NCBI GenBank assembly: GCA_035582835.1
Contig: JAYKAV010002553.1
Location: 95,895-159,894, forward strand
DNA: 64,000 bases
Direction of reading: 5' to 3'
DNA from: Phoebastria nigripes
Lineage: Eukaryota; Chordata; Aves; Procellariiformes; Diomedeidae
Numbering within the stretch: the stretch's first letter is position 1; each line of letters begins with the position of its first letter. The notes beneath the pieces are model-generated. The model had not been told where the DNA came from and did not search any database. It saw only the letters and a list, made by a program, of their open reading frames with translations. The translations under genes and the position numbers were made by a program. Positions 12,615-23,990 of the stretch are shown one piece after another.

Positions 12615-14300
12615 TTATTGCCTAAATGCCTGAACTCTTGATACTTTTTCCATCAAGCCACTACTGTAAATTGTGAAGTTTGATGTGCTCTAGCAAATTC
12701 TTCAGGAAGGATCTAATTTCTCTAATAATTGCATTTTGACCAGGTATTAACGTGCCATTCGGTGTTGAACAGTGTTCCTTTACTTGATGATAGAACTGCT
12801 ACTGCCCTGTAGAACCGTGGAAATGTTAAACCTGAATGTGAGAAGCAAGGGATAAAAAGAGCATGCCTGAGACACAGCAAAAATCTACCACATTCCTGTG
12901 GAATGAGGCAGTAGGCAAAATATTCTCTGCACAGGGATGGTAGTAGCCTAACAAACTTTCGTTACTTATGTTTCCATAATCTTGTCACCTGGAAAGCATT
13001 TTGCAAATGCAGATACTCCCCACTTAGTACATTCTCTTTGGCTCAGCTCATTGAAATCAGAAAATAAGTCCAGGTCACCATGTGGCTGAGGATGAAAGAC
13101 TCAGGTTTTTCTTCACCTTGGCATACAATTTGTTGTCTTGTTGCTGTGCAGCAAGTGACAACTCAATATAGAANTGTTAGTTGTTTTGTTTTTTGTTTTT
13201 TACCCTAATTAGGTTGCTTAATTTTTCACTTACCTTGGAATAAAACATACAAATACGAAGGAGAATTCCCCAGATAGATAGGTAAGTATATTAGAATGGT
13301 TGCCTTGCAGTTGTAGCTGACTGCTGGAAATGTTGAACCTGAGCTAGCGGTCCCCGTGGGCAGTGACAAATATAGGAGATGGGTCAGTATAAAAAGGGTG
13401 TGGTTTCCACTATTTGCTGTGACTGACTGAAAATATTTGACAGCTGGGAGCCAAACCAGGTTTGTTCTTAGTAGTTTACAAGTTTACAATGATGAAATAA
13501 ATAACACTTTCTAGCTGTAGCTTTTCCCATATGTATTCATTGGAATAACACAGCTTTGTAATAGTAAAAACAACAACATCAACAAAACCAGCACTGTGAT
13601 TGGAGTTAAGTATATTTTATAACTTCTTTGGTCTTTAAGATCTTGACTTTCCCCAGGAAACTTTACGAGGCTAAATATTTACTTTCACAGACTCTTTTCT
13701 AATGAGCTATTTTCATTCTTTATGCCATTTTCTATGGAAATGATGAAATTCATTAATCAATGTTTGAATAATTTTTTTCAACATGCTTGCATTACTAATA
13801 GAGACGTAGATATATTTCGTTAATGTCNTATTATTTTTTAAAATGATTGATCTATAGCAAAGATTAGTTTAATTCATCAAGAAGTTCTTCTTAAGAAAGT
13901 CTGGGGAGTTTCAGGGAAAAACAGATTCAAATTGAGACACCCCAGTATGGAATATAATGGGACCAAAAGACTAACAGGGTATGAGCAAGAGAAAAAATGG
14001 TCAAGGGAAGAAAAGAATCTTACACCATCTAATGTCAATTACTGCACTTCACACTGACTTTTACACAACTATTTTTATCTTCAGCTTGCCTTGCATGGAT
14101 ACTCGTGGAATGACACATGGCCTGGATCAGAGAGAGTTTTAAGGGTCACTATCCATCACAATATGTTCATTTCTGTCTTCAAAATGGCCGACAAGGTGAA
14201 GTATATTAAGGCATCACTAATGCTGTCTACTAACTTGTAGGCGGACCCACTAGTTAACTTTGGACATTAGCACTGGAGCGTGAAGACCCCACTCCAATTT
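12615..14300. other. Noncoding stretch, no gene seen
   Basis: AT-rich DNA without supportable genes or clear repeats. T-rich tracts occur near 13180-13200. Confidence 0.55.
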
Positions 14301-14352
14301 TTGCTGTGTAACATGTAGGCAAATCACATGGCCTCACAGCAGTTTCATATAT
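14301..14352 (+). repeat. MIR-like SINE core remnant
   Basis: TTGCTGTGTAACATGTAGGC followed by AAATCACATGGCCTCACAGC and AGTTTCAT parallels the MIR core 'gctgtgtgaccttgggcaaatcacttaacctct..gcctcagtttcctc' on the plus strand. It is short and diverged, and the outer parts are not recognisable. Confidence 0.5.
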
Positions 14353-15251
14353 TCCTGGTGTTGTCTGCACCAGGATCCCAGGCCTTGTCAATACTCTTTA
14401 CACACATATTTTTTTTTAAATGCAGCCCAGCCCTTGGAGGAGAAGGTTCTCCACACACTCAATACATTTATCTCAGTTCAAGCTCTTGTTCATGGCCTAT
14501 GGCATTGCTGGGGCAGAGAGCTGAGGCTTCCTGCTCCAGCCTCCACATCACCACAACCCTCTGCAAGGCCCTCACTCCTGTGCCCTAATAACGTGCAACC
14601 ATAGCAAGGTAGGCAGGTATGCACCTTCTCCCTCCTATGCTGAGCTTATGGAAAAGCACGCTTTTCTTGCCACCAGTGATCCAGTGCTCCGGGGATAGTA
14701 TTAAATTGCTGGCAATCAAACCCTAGCTACCAACACCGAACTGCAGTAGACCCTGCTCTCACATCTCAGCTGCCAGGTGGGCTTGTTGACTGCCCCAGCG
14801 TGAGTCTCCTATAAGAGTATGACAGAGTACCCAACTCCGCAGAGATACCTCCAGCTCCTGATCATACCTTGTCCATGCCATCACTGCCACAATGTGATTT
14901 ATACTCCCTGCTGAAAGCAAGGAGGGAGCAATAGAAAACATCAGCCTGGTTTTGACAATGCAGCCTTCTGTGTCCATTTCTCTTTTAAAATAAGGCCCTT
15001 GGATATCAGTGGAGTGAGTCCTTTGAGACTGTCAAGGCTTTTTCATGAAGCTTATTGGGGTCTGAGAAGCCCGTCAGAGTAGAAGAACCCACCACCTGTG
15101 CAAAGCAGCAACTAGTGAACACTGACTCCCTGTCAGAGTGAGAAAGGGGCCCTGCTTACCATGAATGGTGGGGGAGGAGACAGTGTGAGATACGGTGTTG
15201 GTGGTAGGAGGCCAAGGAACAGTTCAAATTTTTAGTCTTAAAAAATATTGT
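14353..15251. other. Noncoding stretch, no gene seen
   Basis: This part is somewhat more GC-rich than its surroundings. Short frames on both strands (14328-14588 plus, 14759-14977 minus) show no domain or splice context I can defend. Confidence 0.5.
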
Positions 15252-15432
15252 CTGGGAACAGGTTGCCCAGAGAAGTTGCAGATGCCTCATCATTGGAAGC
15301 ATTCAAGGTCAGGTTGGATGGGGCTTTGAGCAACCTGATCTACTGAAAGATGTCCCTGCCCATGGCAGGGGGGTTGGACTAGATGATCTTTAAAGGTCCC
15401 TTCCAACCCAAACCATTCTATGTTTCTATATT
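15252..15432 (+). mobile_element. CR1 LINE, 3'-terminal fragment
   Basis: The sequence carries GGAACAGGTTGCCCAGAGAA, GGTTGGATGGGGCTTTGAGC, CCTGCCCATGGCAGGGGGGT and TGGACTAGATGATCTTTAAA, ending in CCATTCTATGTTTCTAT. These are the standard 3' stations of avian CR1 in plus orientation. Only the last ~180 bp is present, which is the heavy 5' truncation typical of CR1 retrotransposition. The tail octamers have decayed. The 'ACTAGATGATCTTTAAAGG' version marks a different subfamily from the copies at 28 and 33 kb, which have 'ACTTGATGATCTTAGAGG'. No coding capacity remains. Confidence 0.95.
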
Positions 15433-17559
15433 TCAGTGTCTTGGCTGGTTATTCAGCTTAGTTTAGTTAAAATAGTTCCATTAAGCAGCATTTTTTTTTT
15501 TAAACTATGTTTTGTTATATCAGTACTAATAATCTAAGCAGCCTGAGATCCTGCCTGAGTCACATTATTTATTGTATCATTTGACTTCCAGGAGAACTCA
15601 GACACCTCTGTGGTGCTGTGAAAGAGATTCTTGCTTGCACCATGGAAGTTGGATGTCCCAGAAAATTGCGGTCAAATGTGTTCGACTTGGGTGCCCCACG
15701 AAATGTTCCCATGTACTGTACTGGCACGGATTTTTGTTGGTTTTCCCTGAAAGATGTATGCCATTAAGAATGCAAGTATTTGCTCAATAACCTACTTGTT
15801 TTGATGATTCTGAACTACTTTTGAGAGCTGCAAGAGCAGCCATTAGTTTCCTTGGGTTTTGTCCCATTGTAATGGGTGAACTTTTCCATAAACATTTCTT
15901 TATAATAGCTCTTTTTTTATTCAGTTTCTCCTATTTGAAGAGTGAATCAAAACTAAGATTCACTGTACTGAGGGGTTTTTTTGTTTTTTTTTTTTTATAT
16001 GTCTTTGTTTAACACACAAGCAATATTGGAGAGGGAATTTTTCTCAGAAAGTGCAGGCTCAGCCCAGAGCACAAAAGGTCTGTGACCTTGGACATGAGGC
16101 CTGGAAGAGGCTTTGTTGTGATATAGGTAACTACTGTTTCTACTGCAAAGAGAAGCCAAGAAAAGAACAGAGAAACAGACAGCTGATGTTGAACAGGATA
16201 GCTGGTAACAAATTGCATCATTCTATTTCCCTAAGGTACCTTGTTTGACTTAAATGGAGCATCCTTTTCTTTGAAACTGAAGTACATTTCAGTAGAAGTT
16301 TGAAAATCAAACTTTCTAAACGCTGTCAATAACTTTGTTAATCTATTAATTGGGCCCTGAATATAATCGCAAGAGAAAAAGTAATTTGTGATTATTTTAA
16401 TAGNCTGCTATTCGACTCCAGCTCCAAACAGAACAGACATTTACACAGAAATGAATGGTATAAGATATTCTCAGTCTCGTATTGTTCCCATAGTCATAAT
16501 AACATCCCATTTCAGAGTGCGTTAGGATGTGTCTAGCATTACTTATGAGCTAATAATTTCTTAGCAATAATTCAAACCATGTCCTTCATTATCTGGAGGT
16601 GTTCTGACAACAATAAACTACTCATTTTTAAAAGCAAACCAAGTCAGGAGTGCTATCAACATTTTAAGGAACGTATCCACCTACTGCCGCTGAGTGAAGC
16701 AGTCATGTGGAAGGAAACAAGCCAAGTGAATTAAGATGTCCCTGCCTTTGGAATTTGCTAGGAGGGTGGTGAGATACAGTAATTACTGTGGCAATATTAT
16801 ATTGTGCAAGAGATAGGAAAACGAGGGAAGTGTTAGAGGTGGTGTTTATTTTTTGATCCTGTCATAAAAGTAATTGACTTTAATTATCATAATAAATGTT
16901 CTAGCTGCTTCAGATAATTACATGCAGTGCCTTCCATATAGTCTAAATTTATGAGGGTGTTTGGGTCAGCACATCAGTACAGCTTACAGCTATACATGAA
17001 AAGTGGATTCTGCTGAGAGTGCTCTCTTAGAGGTGTTGTTTTCTGAAAATATTCTCCCTTTTTAAGTAAAACATACCTTGAACTTATCGCTATTGCACCA
17101 CAGGAAACAAAGATGTTTCCTCTCTATATATATCCTATATAGGACTATGTGCTCTGCAGATCTAACTTAACTAGGCTCAGAGTAGTCAATGGATGAGAAC
17201 TTAGTGTATTTCTTTGTTGCTCAAAAGGCCGCTGTGAATTGCACCAAAGTTTTTCTTTGGCCTGCTTTATGTGCAGGTAGCCAGATGAAAAGGATCCAAA
17301 CAGGAGAGGCATGATCAGGACATGCCATTCCTGAGACTTGAAAGCCAGGATTTCATAAATGTTGCTTTAACATCCATTTTACTAGCTGGCATGTATGAAA
17401 GCTGAAGAGTTTTCACAGTTCTTTTAGAGCTACGTACAGTCTCTTCACACAGGTGATATTATTAAAACTATGCCAAAAGAGCTCTGCACACACAGCTGAA
17501 CAGACTTCAGTTTCCCCTACTACATTCTCTCTTGTACAGTACAAAGAGAGACACCGCTA
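15433..17559. other. Noncoding stretch, no gene seen
   Basis: No gene was recognised. T-rich tracts lie near 15968-15997. The segment around 16850-16960 is AT-rich with AATTATC and TAATTG words and low apparent repeat content. That is compatible with conserved noncoding DNA but is not evidence for it. Confidence 0.5.
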
Positions 17560-17725
17560 TGGACCCCACCTGGAAAACTGCCATCTGCACCCAGCCCCGT
17601 GGCAGGGGAGGTGGCAGAACTGCCCTGCTCTGCGCTCTCCCCCTGCCCTCCCAGCACCTCGGGGGCCCCTGCACAGCTCAGTAACCATGGTCTTACAAGC
17701 CCTTCCTAGCCCTGATCCCCTTCAG
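17560..17725. other. Local GC-rich block, CpG-poor
   Basis: A C-rich patch stands out from the AT-rich surroundings. It includes CAGCCCCGTGGCAGGGGAGG and CTCCCCCTGCCCTCCCAGC. CpG dinucleotides are few, so it does not look like a CpG-island promoter. A plus-strand frame spans 17453-17767 but is proline- and serine-rich, without a domain or clear splice sites. It may be an old repeat or a composition anomaly. Confidence 0.4.
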
Positions 17726-20700
17726 AGCTGGCCTGGTGATAGCCTGGTTCGATGTAATCACAGTTGATTCCTAAGCTGTTTTACAGGCTGAGCCCAGCAG
17801 CGTATCCTTCTGCGCACCACTGGTGTCTTGATTCCTGGGAATTAAGTCAGCTCTGACCAGCTTGCCAAATGTCTCCTCTCCCCACCTACTCTGCTCTACT
17901 GCCTTGCCACTCACTGATGTCTCCCCTTACCAGATGATACTGAAAATCAAATGCACACCTGAATCCCCAGATAATATGTGTGTGCCCTATGCAGATTCAC
18001 TAACCCAACACTTCTCCATCATAAAATATTTGCAGGCAGAAAGGTGGTCAAGTATTACAAGCTTCCTTTTTTCTTTTTTTTTTTGTTTTGTTTTTTGCTT
18101 TTCTTGTACTAATCTCTCCTCTGCAACTGTACTTTTCTTAGCATGATGTTACCTTGCTTTTTGGGTTCCGCTTCAAGATGGGGATAAAACTATTATTTCC
18201 ATGCAAAGGGGATGCAAACTTGTGCAGAGATGTTTTCTTCTGCTGTGGGGGCACAGAGCTCAGATTTTTTGTTTGGGAAGGTTTGAGCTGGAAGAACTTT
18301 GGAAGCAGTCTAACACTAACTCCTGTAATTATTTGGTTTTGCATTTACCTTCATACAGTCCAATACTTTTTCTTCCATTGTACAATCAACCTAGCAGTTA
18401 GATGGTAGCTTCTCTGGTATTCCCCACATCTCCCCAGGAGAGATTGCCCTGGACAGTTTGATTTCCTGCTGAATTCTTTCTCTGTCTCATACTCGTGTGC
18501 AGCTGTCTGCTAGTTACACCCTCCAAGGGATCAGCTTTAGTCCACCCAGATAAATCATTCCTTAAGTAGGCATGTTCTTCTTTTTTTTTTCTTTTCCTAG
18601 AGGTGTGAATTTTAATCACTTAATTTTGTTCTGTTATGACAAAAAGCCCTGTTACCTGCAAAGCTTGTAGTATGACAAATATTTAAAAAGGTAGCTGAAG
18701 ACATAGCAGAAGGCCTGCCATAGGAAATGCCTTCCACAACCCAATGTCTCATATCTTTTTTTCATTTCAGTGACACTTCCTATCATGGGTTTCATAAAAT
18801 CATTAAAGCTAGAGTAATATTACAGTGGGGTGTAAATACCTTGGCTTTTTAACAAAAATATTCTTCGTTTATGTACAATAAACTCCAGTAACCACATTCT
18901 TTTCTCCATCCAGTCCTCAACACGTTAGTCAAAGAGGACATTTGCAGGTGGAGATTTGATTTAAGTACTCTGCACCACAAAGGACATAGAAATTGGATGC
19001 TCTCTATTCACTATACTGTCTTGTGACACAAGTAAGGTGTCACATATTGCAATAATAGCAATTGATCTACTCAAAAAAACCCAAACTAGCTAAGAACAAG
19101 TAGAAGATTTATATATTACTTAAAACAGTATAGAGGTCTCTGTAGCTCTCAGGATGTTAGATTACCATCTAATCAGAAATGTATGGCTAGATTTATTGAA
19201 GTACTGAACAATTTCATGAAATCATTGTGCTTTTTCAGTACCTTAGATCAAATAACCTGATATCAGCCTTCAGGATGTTACATCAGCATTAGCAGTCAGG
19301 AAAGGGTCTTTCCTATGACTGGAGACAAAAAACCCTTTTTGCTGTTTGCTACCCTGGCACATCCTACATAACAGGGTAGGATGTTCTGATTGAGCTGTGT
19401 CAAATGGTTCAAACTCAGCAATTTAATATCAACTTACTCGAAAAAATTTTAAAAATAGTATAAACTATTGAAAGTAAAATCAAGTATGTGTTTATGATTT
19501 ACATCTTCTCCACAGATCCATGCAATAGCACACGATTTAAAGTAACATATTTAGTTAATCTCTGAATCTAGGTTGTAGAAAATGTGCTTTTCTGAAATAC
19601 CATCCATCATCTTTTGTTTCTTTTCAGAATTGTATATTTAATAAAGAGCCATTTCAAGACAACCAAAACTATTCATTAATTTGTGCAGAATTTAGAACAG
19701 TTTCAGCCCATGTCAATATATTTCTCATTTATATTTTCATTGTTTTTTTTTATAAAAATATAAATTACTTCGAAATTTATCTTTGTTTAGAAATCACCCT
19801 ACATTTTTGAAAGCATCATCCTTCCCTATTAAAATGAGAATGTGGTCACTGGAGTTTATTATACAAAAATAAAGAACATATTTGTTAAAAAAANCCAAGG
19901 TTTTTATTTTAGTTTTAAATTGGCACAAAATTGATTCAGCTAGGTAGAGCAAGAGAGCAAACAGAATACTAATTGTTCAGAAAACTCTATACTAAATTTT
20001 AAGTCTTTGTATTTGTGAGCAGTTCACGTGACATTATCATCATTGTGGTAGGAGATGGAGAAACATTTTCTAAACCCAAACGTGGAGTCTTCCTATACAT
20101 ACTCCAGCGCTCTAGCTTAAATGCCAAGTTTTCCCACCCAGGTGGGACTTGAATTTTGGAGATACTCAAGTTTCAAAATAAAGCTGTTGGATGATTTTGT
20201 TTTGGGAAAGATAGACATCATTGAAAACAGATCTGGGAAAACGGGCTCCAAGGAAAAAGAGCTAGGGAGCTTCTGCTCAACATCCAGTCTGAAACATGTT
20301 GAGAGAAGAATAGCATATCCTATCACTTATCCCTTCATCCACATACTCTCTGGTGGCCTTCCATTTTAACTGACTTGCACTGCTTCCCAAAGCAGACTAT
20401 AAAGGTATAAACACAAGTCACTTTTTGCTAAAATTGTGCTGTGGTCTGTAACATGACAAAATCAGAGCTGATGGGAAGCGATAGGTTTTTTTCTGAAAGG
20501 TGAGAGGAAAAGGAACAAATCAGCTGGATGCTAAAGCTTCATGTATCATCTGCATTCATCAGGCAGCTGCAGAAAGGAACTAAGGTGGAAATACACTTTT
20601 CAAGGTGTGGGGGAGATTCTTCCCCCCTTGTATAGGCTCCATTGGGGAGATATTGTCCTGTGTAAGTATTTGTAGTAAACTTGGGTGATCCCTTTGGAGA

Positions 20701-23700
20701 ATGAATGTATGTCAGCTATAGTATATATCTCTGACATAGGAGGAACAAGCTTGCTCATATGTCAAATCAGATTCCCATTCCTCCTTCAGTACCAGGTGGG
20801 AATAGCAGCACTTAACCCCTCCATGCTCACAGGTATTTCCCTCATTTCTTACCTTACAAAAGACCTGAGATATATGCCCCTTCTGAAAAATCCACCTCCA
20901 TTATTAACAATTCTCAGTTTGTGATTTGAGTAAAAGCACCATTCCTCAAGAGGCTCAGGCTTCATATTCATTCCATGGTCTGAATTACATTAGTACCTGA
21001 AAATGTACAAAAGTGGGAAAAACCTAACAAGAGAGCCAGAAAGTGACAAAAAACTAAGAGAAGAGAGGGATTTCACAGCCTTTTTAAAGTTTAACAGCAG
21101 TTTGTCTCTGGCTCTACTCTCCTCCATGAGATTTTTGCATAACAAGCTTTAGGAGCAGTCTCATTATCTCATGTGGCAGTCAGTACAAGCCATCTCCACT
21201 GACACCTACCTGACCATTTGAATGGATCTGAATTAGTTAAGGTTTATCTCTGAGCAAGATGATACCTTTGTAATGATGCGATGTGATCAGTGGCCTTAGC
21301 AAATGTAAGAAAACCAGGAATTTTCTTGGCGCCTCACTGACTATATTTTTAGGATTACAGTCTCTCTTCCATTAAGATTGATAGGGTGATTAGCATAATT
21401 AAGTCAGTTGGCCCTGGAGCTTTCCTTTGCAAAGCAGCAATTACTGATGTTTTTTTCATCCTTTCCTATGTCTTCTCAGAGACATCTATTTTGCGTCAAA
21501 GAAAAAGGCGACTTTTTACCCCAGAGCAATTCGGCTTTAGATCAAGCTTTTCACAGCTTTGTCTCAGGACTCTGTATAGCATCACAGTAACCAGAGATGG
21601 AAAAGAACAAATACCTAACCTGGTCCCAAGGCACAGATACAGACAACGCAAAATAGTTTTAGACAACAGACTTGCTTATAGTTCTTACCCAGGTTGGTTT
21701 TAATTGACCTTTTATTTAAAGAATCATCCCACAGTCCTCTGACATGCTGAAAACCAAGCTTGCACCTTCTTTCACCTTTTTATCCTTATATTTTTGTCTT
21801 TTTTTAACAAAGATAAAAGAAGAAATATGTTGGTTTCAATATGGCATGCTGATTCTTACTGAAATAAGAACGACAATACAGTTTCCCCCTGAAATGAAGA
21901 TTTTTTTTCTGAGGTGCTCTCTTCAACAGATACTCATAGTGCTGCATCCAAGCAAGATCCTTGCTTTGGTCCCCACTTGAAAATCTTGGTGCAGATTCAC
22001 CTTGGAGAAATGGTATCTTNGATGTTACAGAAAGATCACAACCTTCTTAAGATCTTACAAGTGGTCTATAGGGGAGCAGGAAATTGGACCTATGTTTCCA
22101 ATTACCTGAAAGGGCATGTTTGACTGTTGGACCACACTTTGCCCCTGAGATGATAACTATTGGAAAAGTAAATTGTGTCAAGGTGCAGAGAAGACAGCAA
22201 AGTTTTTATCCTTTACAGTACAGGACAGACAAAGGAATTTCTGCAACCTTCCTCTTACCTTGCTGTGTATTCCTGATAGGATAAAACAGTAACATCATTG
22301 AAGCTATTGGAGAAGTGAGGAGCAACATGTAGTTTACCAGGTGTTATGTAATGCCAAATCCCTTTAAGTCTATCCCATTTATAATACATATTGTTATGAG
22401 CATGTCAGAGATTCAATTAGTATTTTTTACTAATGTTTCCATGTCATGATTGCTTAATCTTATTACTGAAGTACAATCACTTATTAAAACCTTGCTCGGT
22501 CTTTTGTCAGCTCTTTATGAACAATTTATAAATGGAACCTGTCTGTAAACTGACCTGCTCTCACGTCCGATAATGCTGCTCATCTGATTTCTAGATGGAT
22601 ACCTCTGCTTCACAGACTGACAGCCTATGGTTTGCTCACTAAAAATAGCCCCACTCCCATATTTTCTTTCTGCAGGGCTAGCCCTGTATAACCATGTTTC
22701 AGCAGCAGGGAGCTCTCAGGAACAGAGCAGGGAAGAGAAGCCACGGCTGTTCTGCAGGGCAAACACGAGGCACAGCTGGGCTCTTTGAGCTTTTCTTATC
22801 AAAGGGTGCTTTGGGATTAATGAAGACCAAGTTCACTGTTTATGTGGGCACAACTTGAAACTAATTCTGTCTATCTTTCTGTCTTCATTTCCATGCAACA
22901 GAAATAAGATCACATTTTTGTGAGGCTTGGTGTATCCTTTCTGTCTCCTCAAATTTGTCTTGCCATTTGAGCCAAAAGGATCTGGGCACTGATGTCCTCT
23001 TTCTATTAAAAATCTCAGAGACTGCTTGTGTCTAACTTTCCCCTCCTATGCATTTGTTTTCAGCACAGATCTGAACAGATCCAAACTCTGAGTTACCTGA
23101 GCAGAGCTCATAGATGAACCTATTTTCCCCTCAGCCTGGGCAAGCCCAGGGGACCATCAACAGCTATGATGATGCCCATTGACAAAGGTTTTGAAGATCA
23201 TGAGGAAATATTGCTCTTCCTTTAGGATGTGGAAATTGTACCTGGCTTCCAACATGCTGTGAAGAAGAGACAGATCCTGTGCATCCCAATGTAACCATTA
23301 CATAAGGCTATTTCCTGAGGATCTAAGCTCATACCACCCTTATATTGGTGCTGAATGTAAGGTGAAAATGTTAACATGTCATACAAGGGTAAAAGAGTTA
23401 TAGAAACGGAAATGGTGTAAGGAGAGAAAAGTTTAAACTTGTCTATTAAGGGTGCTGCCAAAATAATATAGGATGAATAAAAAGTAGAGACGGATTAAAA
23501 CCAGAAAGTAAGGAAGGTTGAGGACATAAGGCTGGGATGTCACAGAAGCAGAGTGAAAATTCTGTAGGGAGCTGGCAGTTTAGGGACATATGCACTCATG
23601 TACTCAGTCTTTCATAAAGCATGTGTCCTGAAGGTATTGTGGGAAATCTCAACTAATATTTTTGAAGGTGCATGTGTGTTAGGTACTTGTGGTGTGTCTG

Positions 23701-23839
23701 TCACATAGTTTGGGGCATACCCTAGTAAGTATGGAACACATTTGGATCAGGGTTTCTATTTAATTTTTTTCTCAGGGAAATTAGTTTGCATGCATGAAGC
23801 CAGTGTAGAGATGTGAACCAACACAAAGTGGAGACCTGC
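17726..23839. other. Long noncoding stretch, no gene seen
   Basis: About 6 kb with no supportable gene. A T-rich pyrimidine tract lies at about 18064-18110. The part at 22385-22620 is repeat-poor and AT-rich with TTAAT and TTATTA words, and might be constrained DNA, which cannot be judged from a single sequence. Short overlapping frames at 18.1-18.4, 20.1-20.4 and 21.4-22.3 kb show no protein family. Confidence 0.5.
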
Positions 23840-23844
23840 AGGTT

Positions 23845-23990
23845 TGTATTACATGTATATATGTCTATATATACAGTGTATATATACATACAAATACAAA
23901 TACAAATATAAATGCAAATATGAATGTAAATGCAAATATAAATGTAAATGTATATATAAATATATGTATAAGTATGTATATATTTTTTCT
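23845..23990. repeat. AT-rich hexamer-type microsatellite
   Basis: It starts with TA-rich dinucleotide sequence (ATATATGTCTATATATACAG). It then becomes a variable six-base repeat of AAATAC, AAATAT, AAATGC and AAATGT units, and ends in TATATAAATATATG. The six-base period keeps one plus-strand frame open with an apparent Lys/Tyr/Cys-rich peptide, which is an artefact of the repeat and not a gene. Confidence 0.85.

Noticed and set aside
16380..16430. TTCGACTCC considered as a tRNA T-arm
   Set aside because: No acceptor stem, D-arm or anticodon arm could be placed around it.
17453..17767. Proline/serine-rich frame in the GC-rich block, considered as a promoter-associated first exon
   Set aside because: CpG dinucleotides are scarce, no TATA or initiator context stands out, and no convincing donor site follows.
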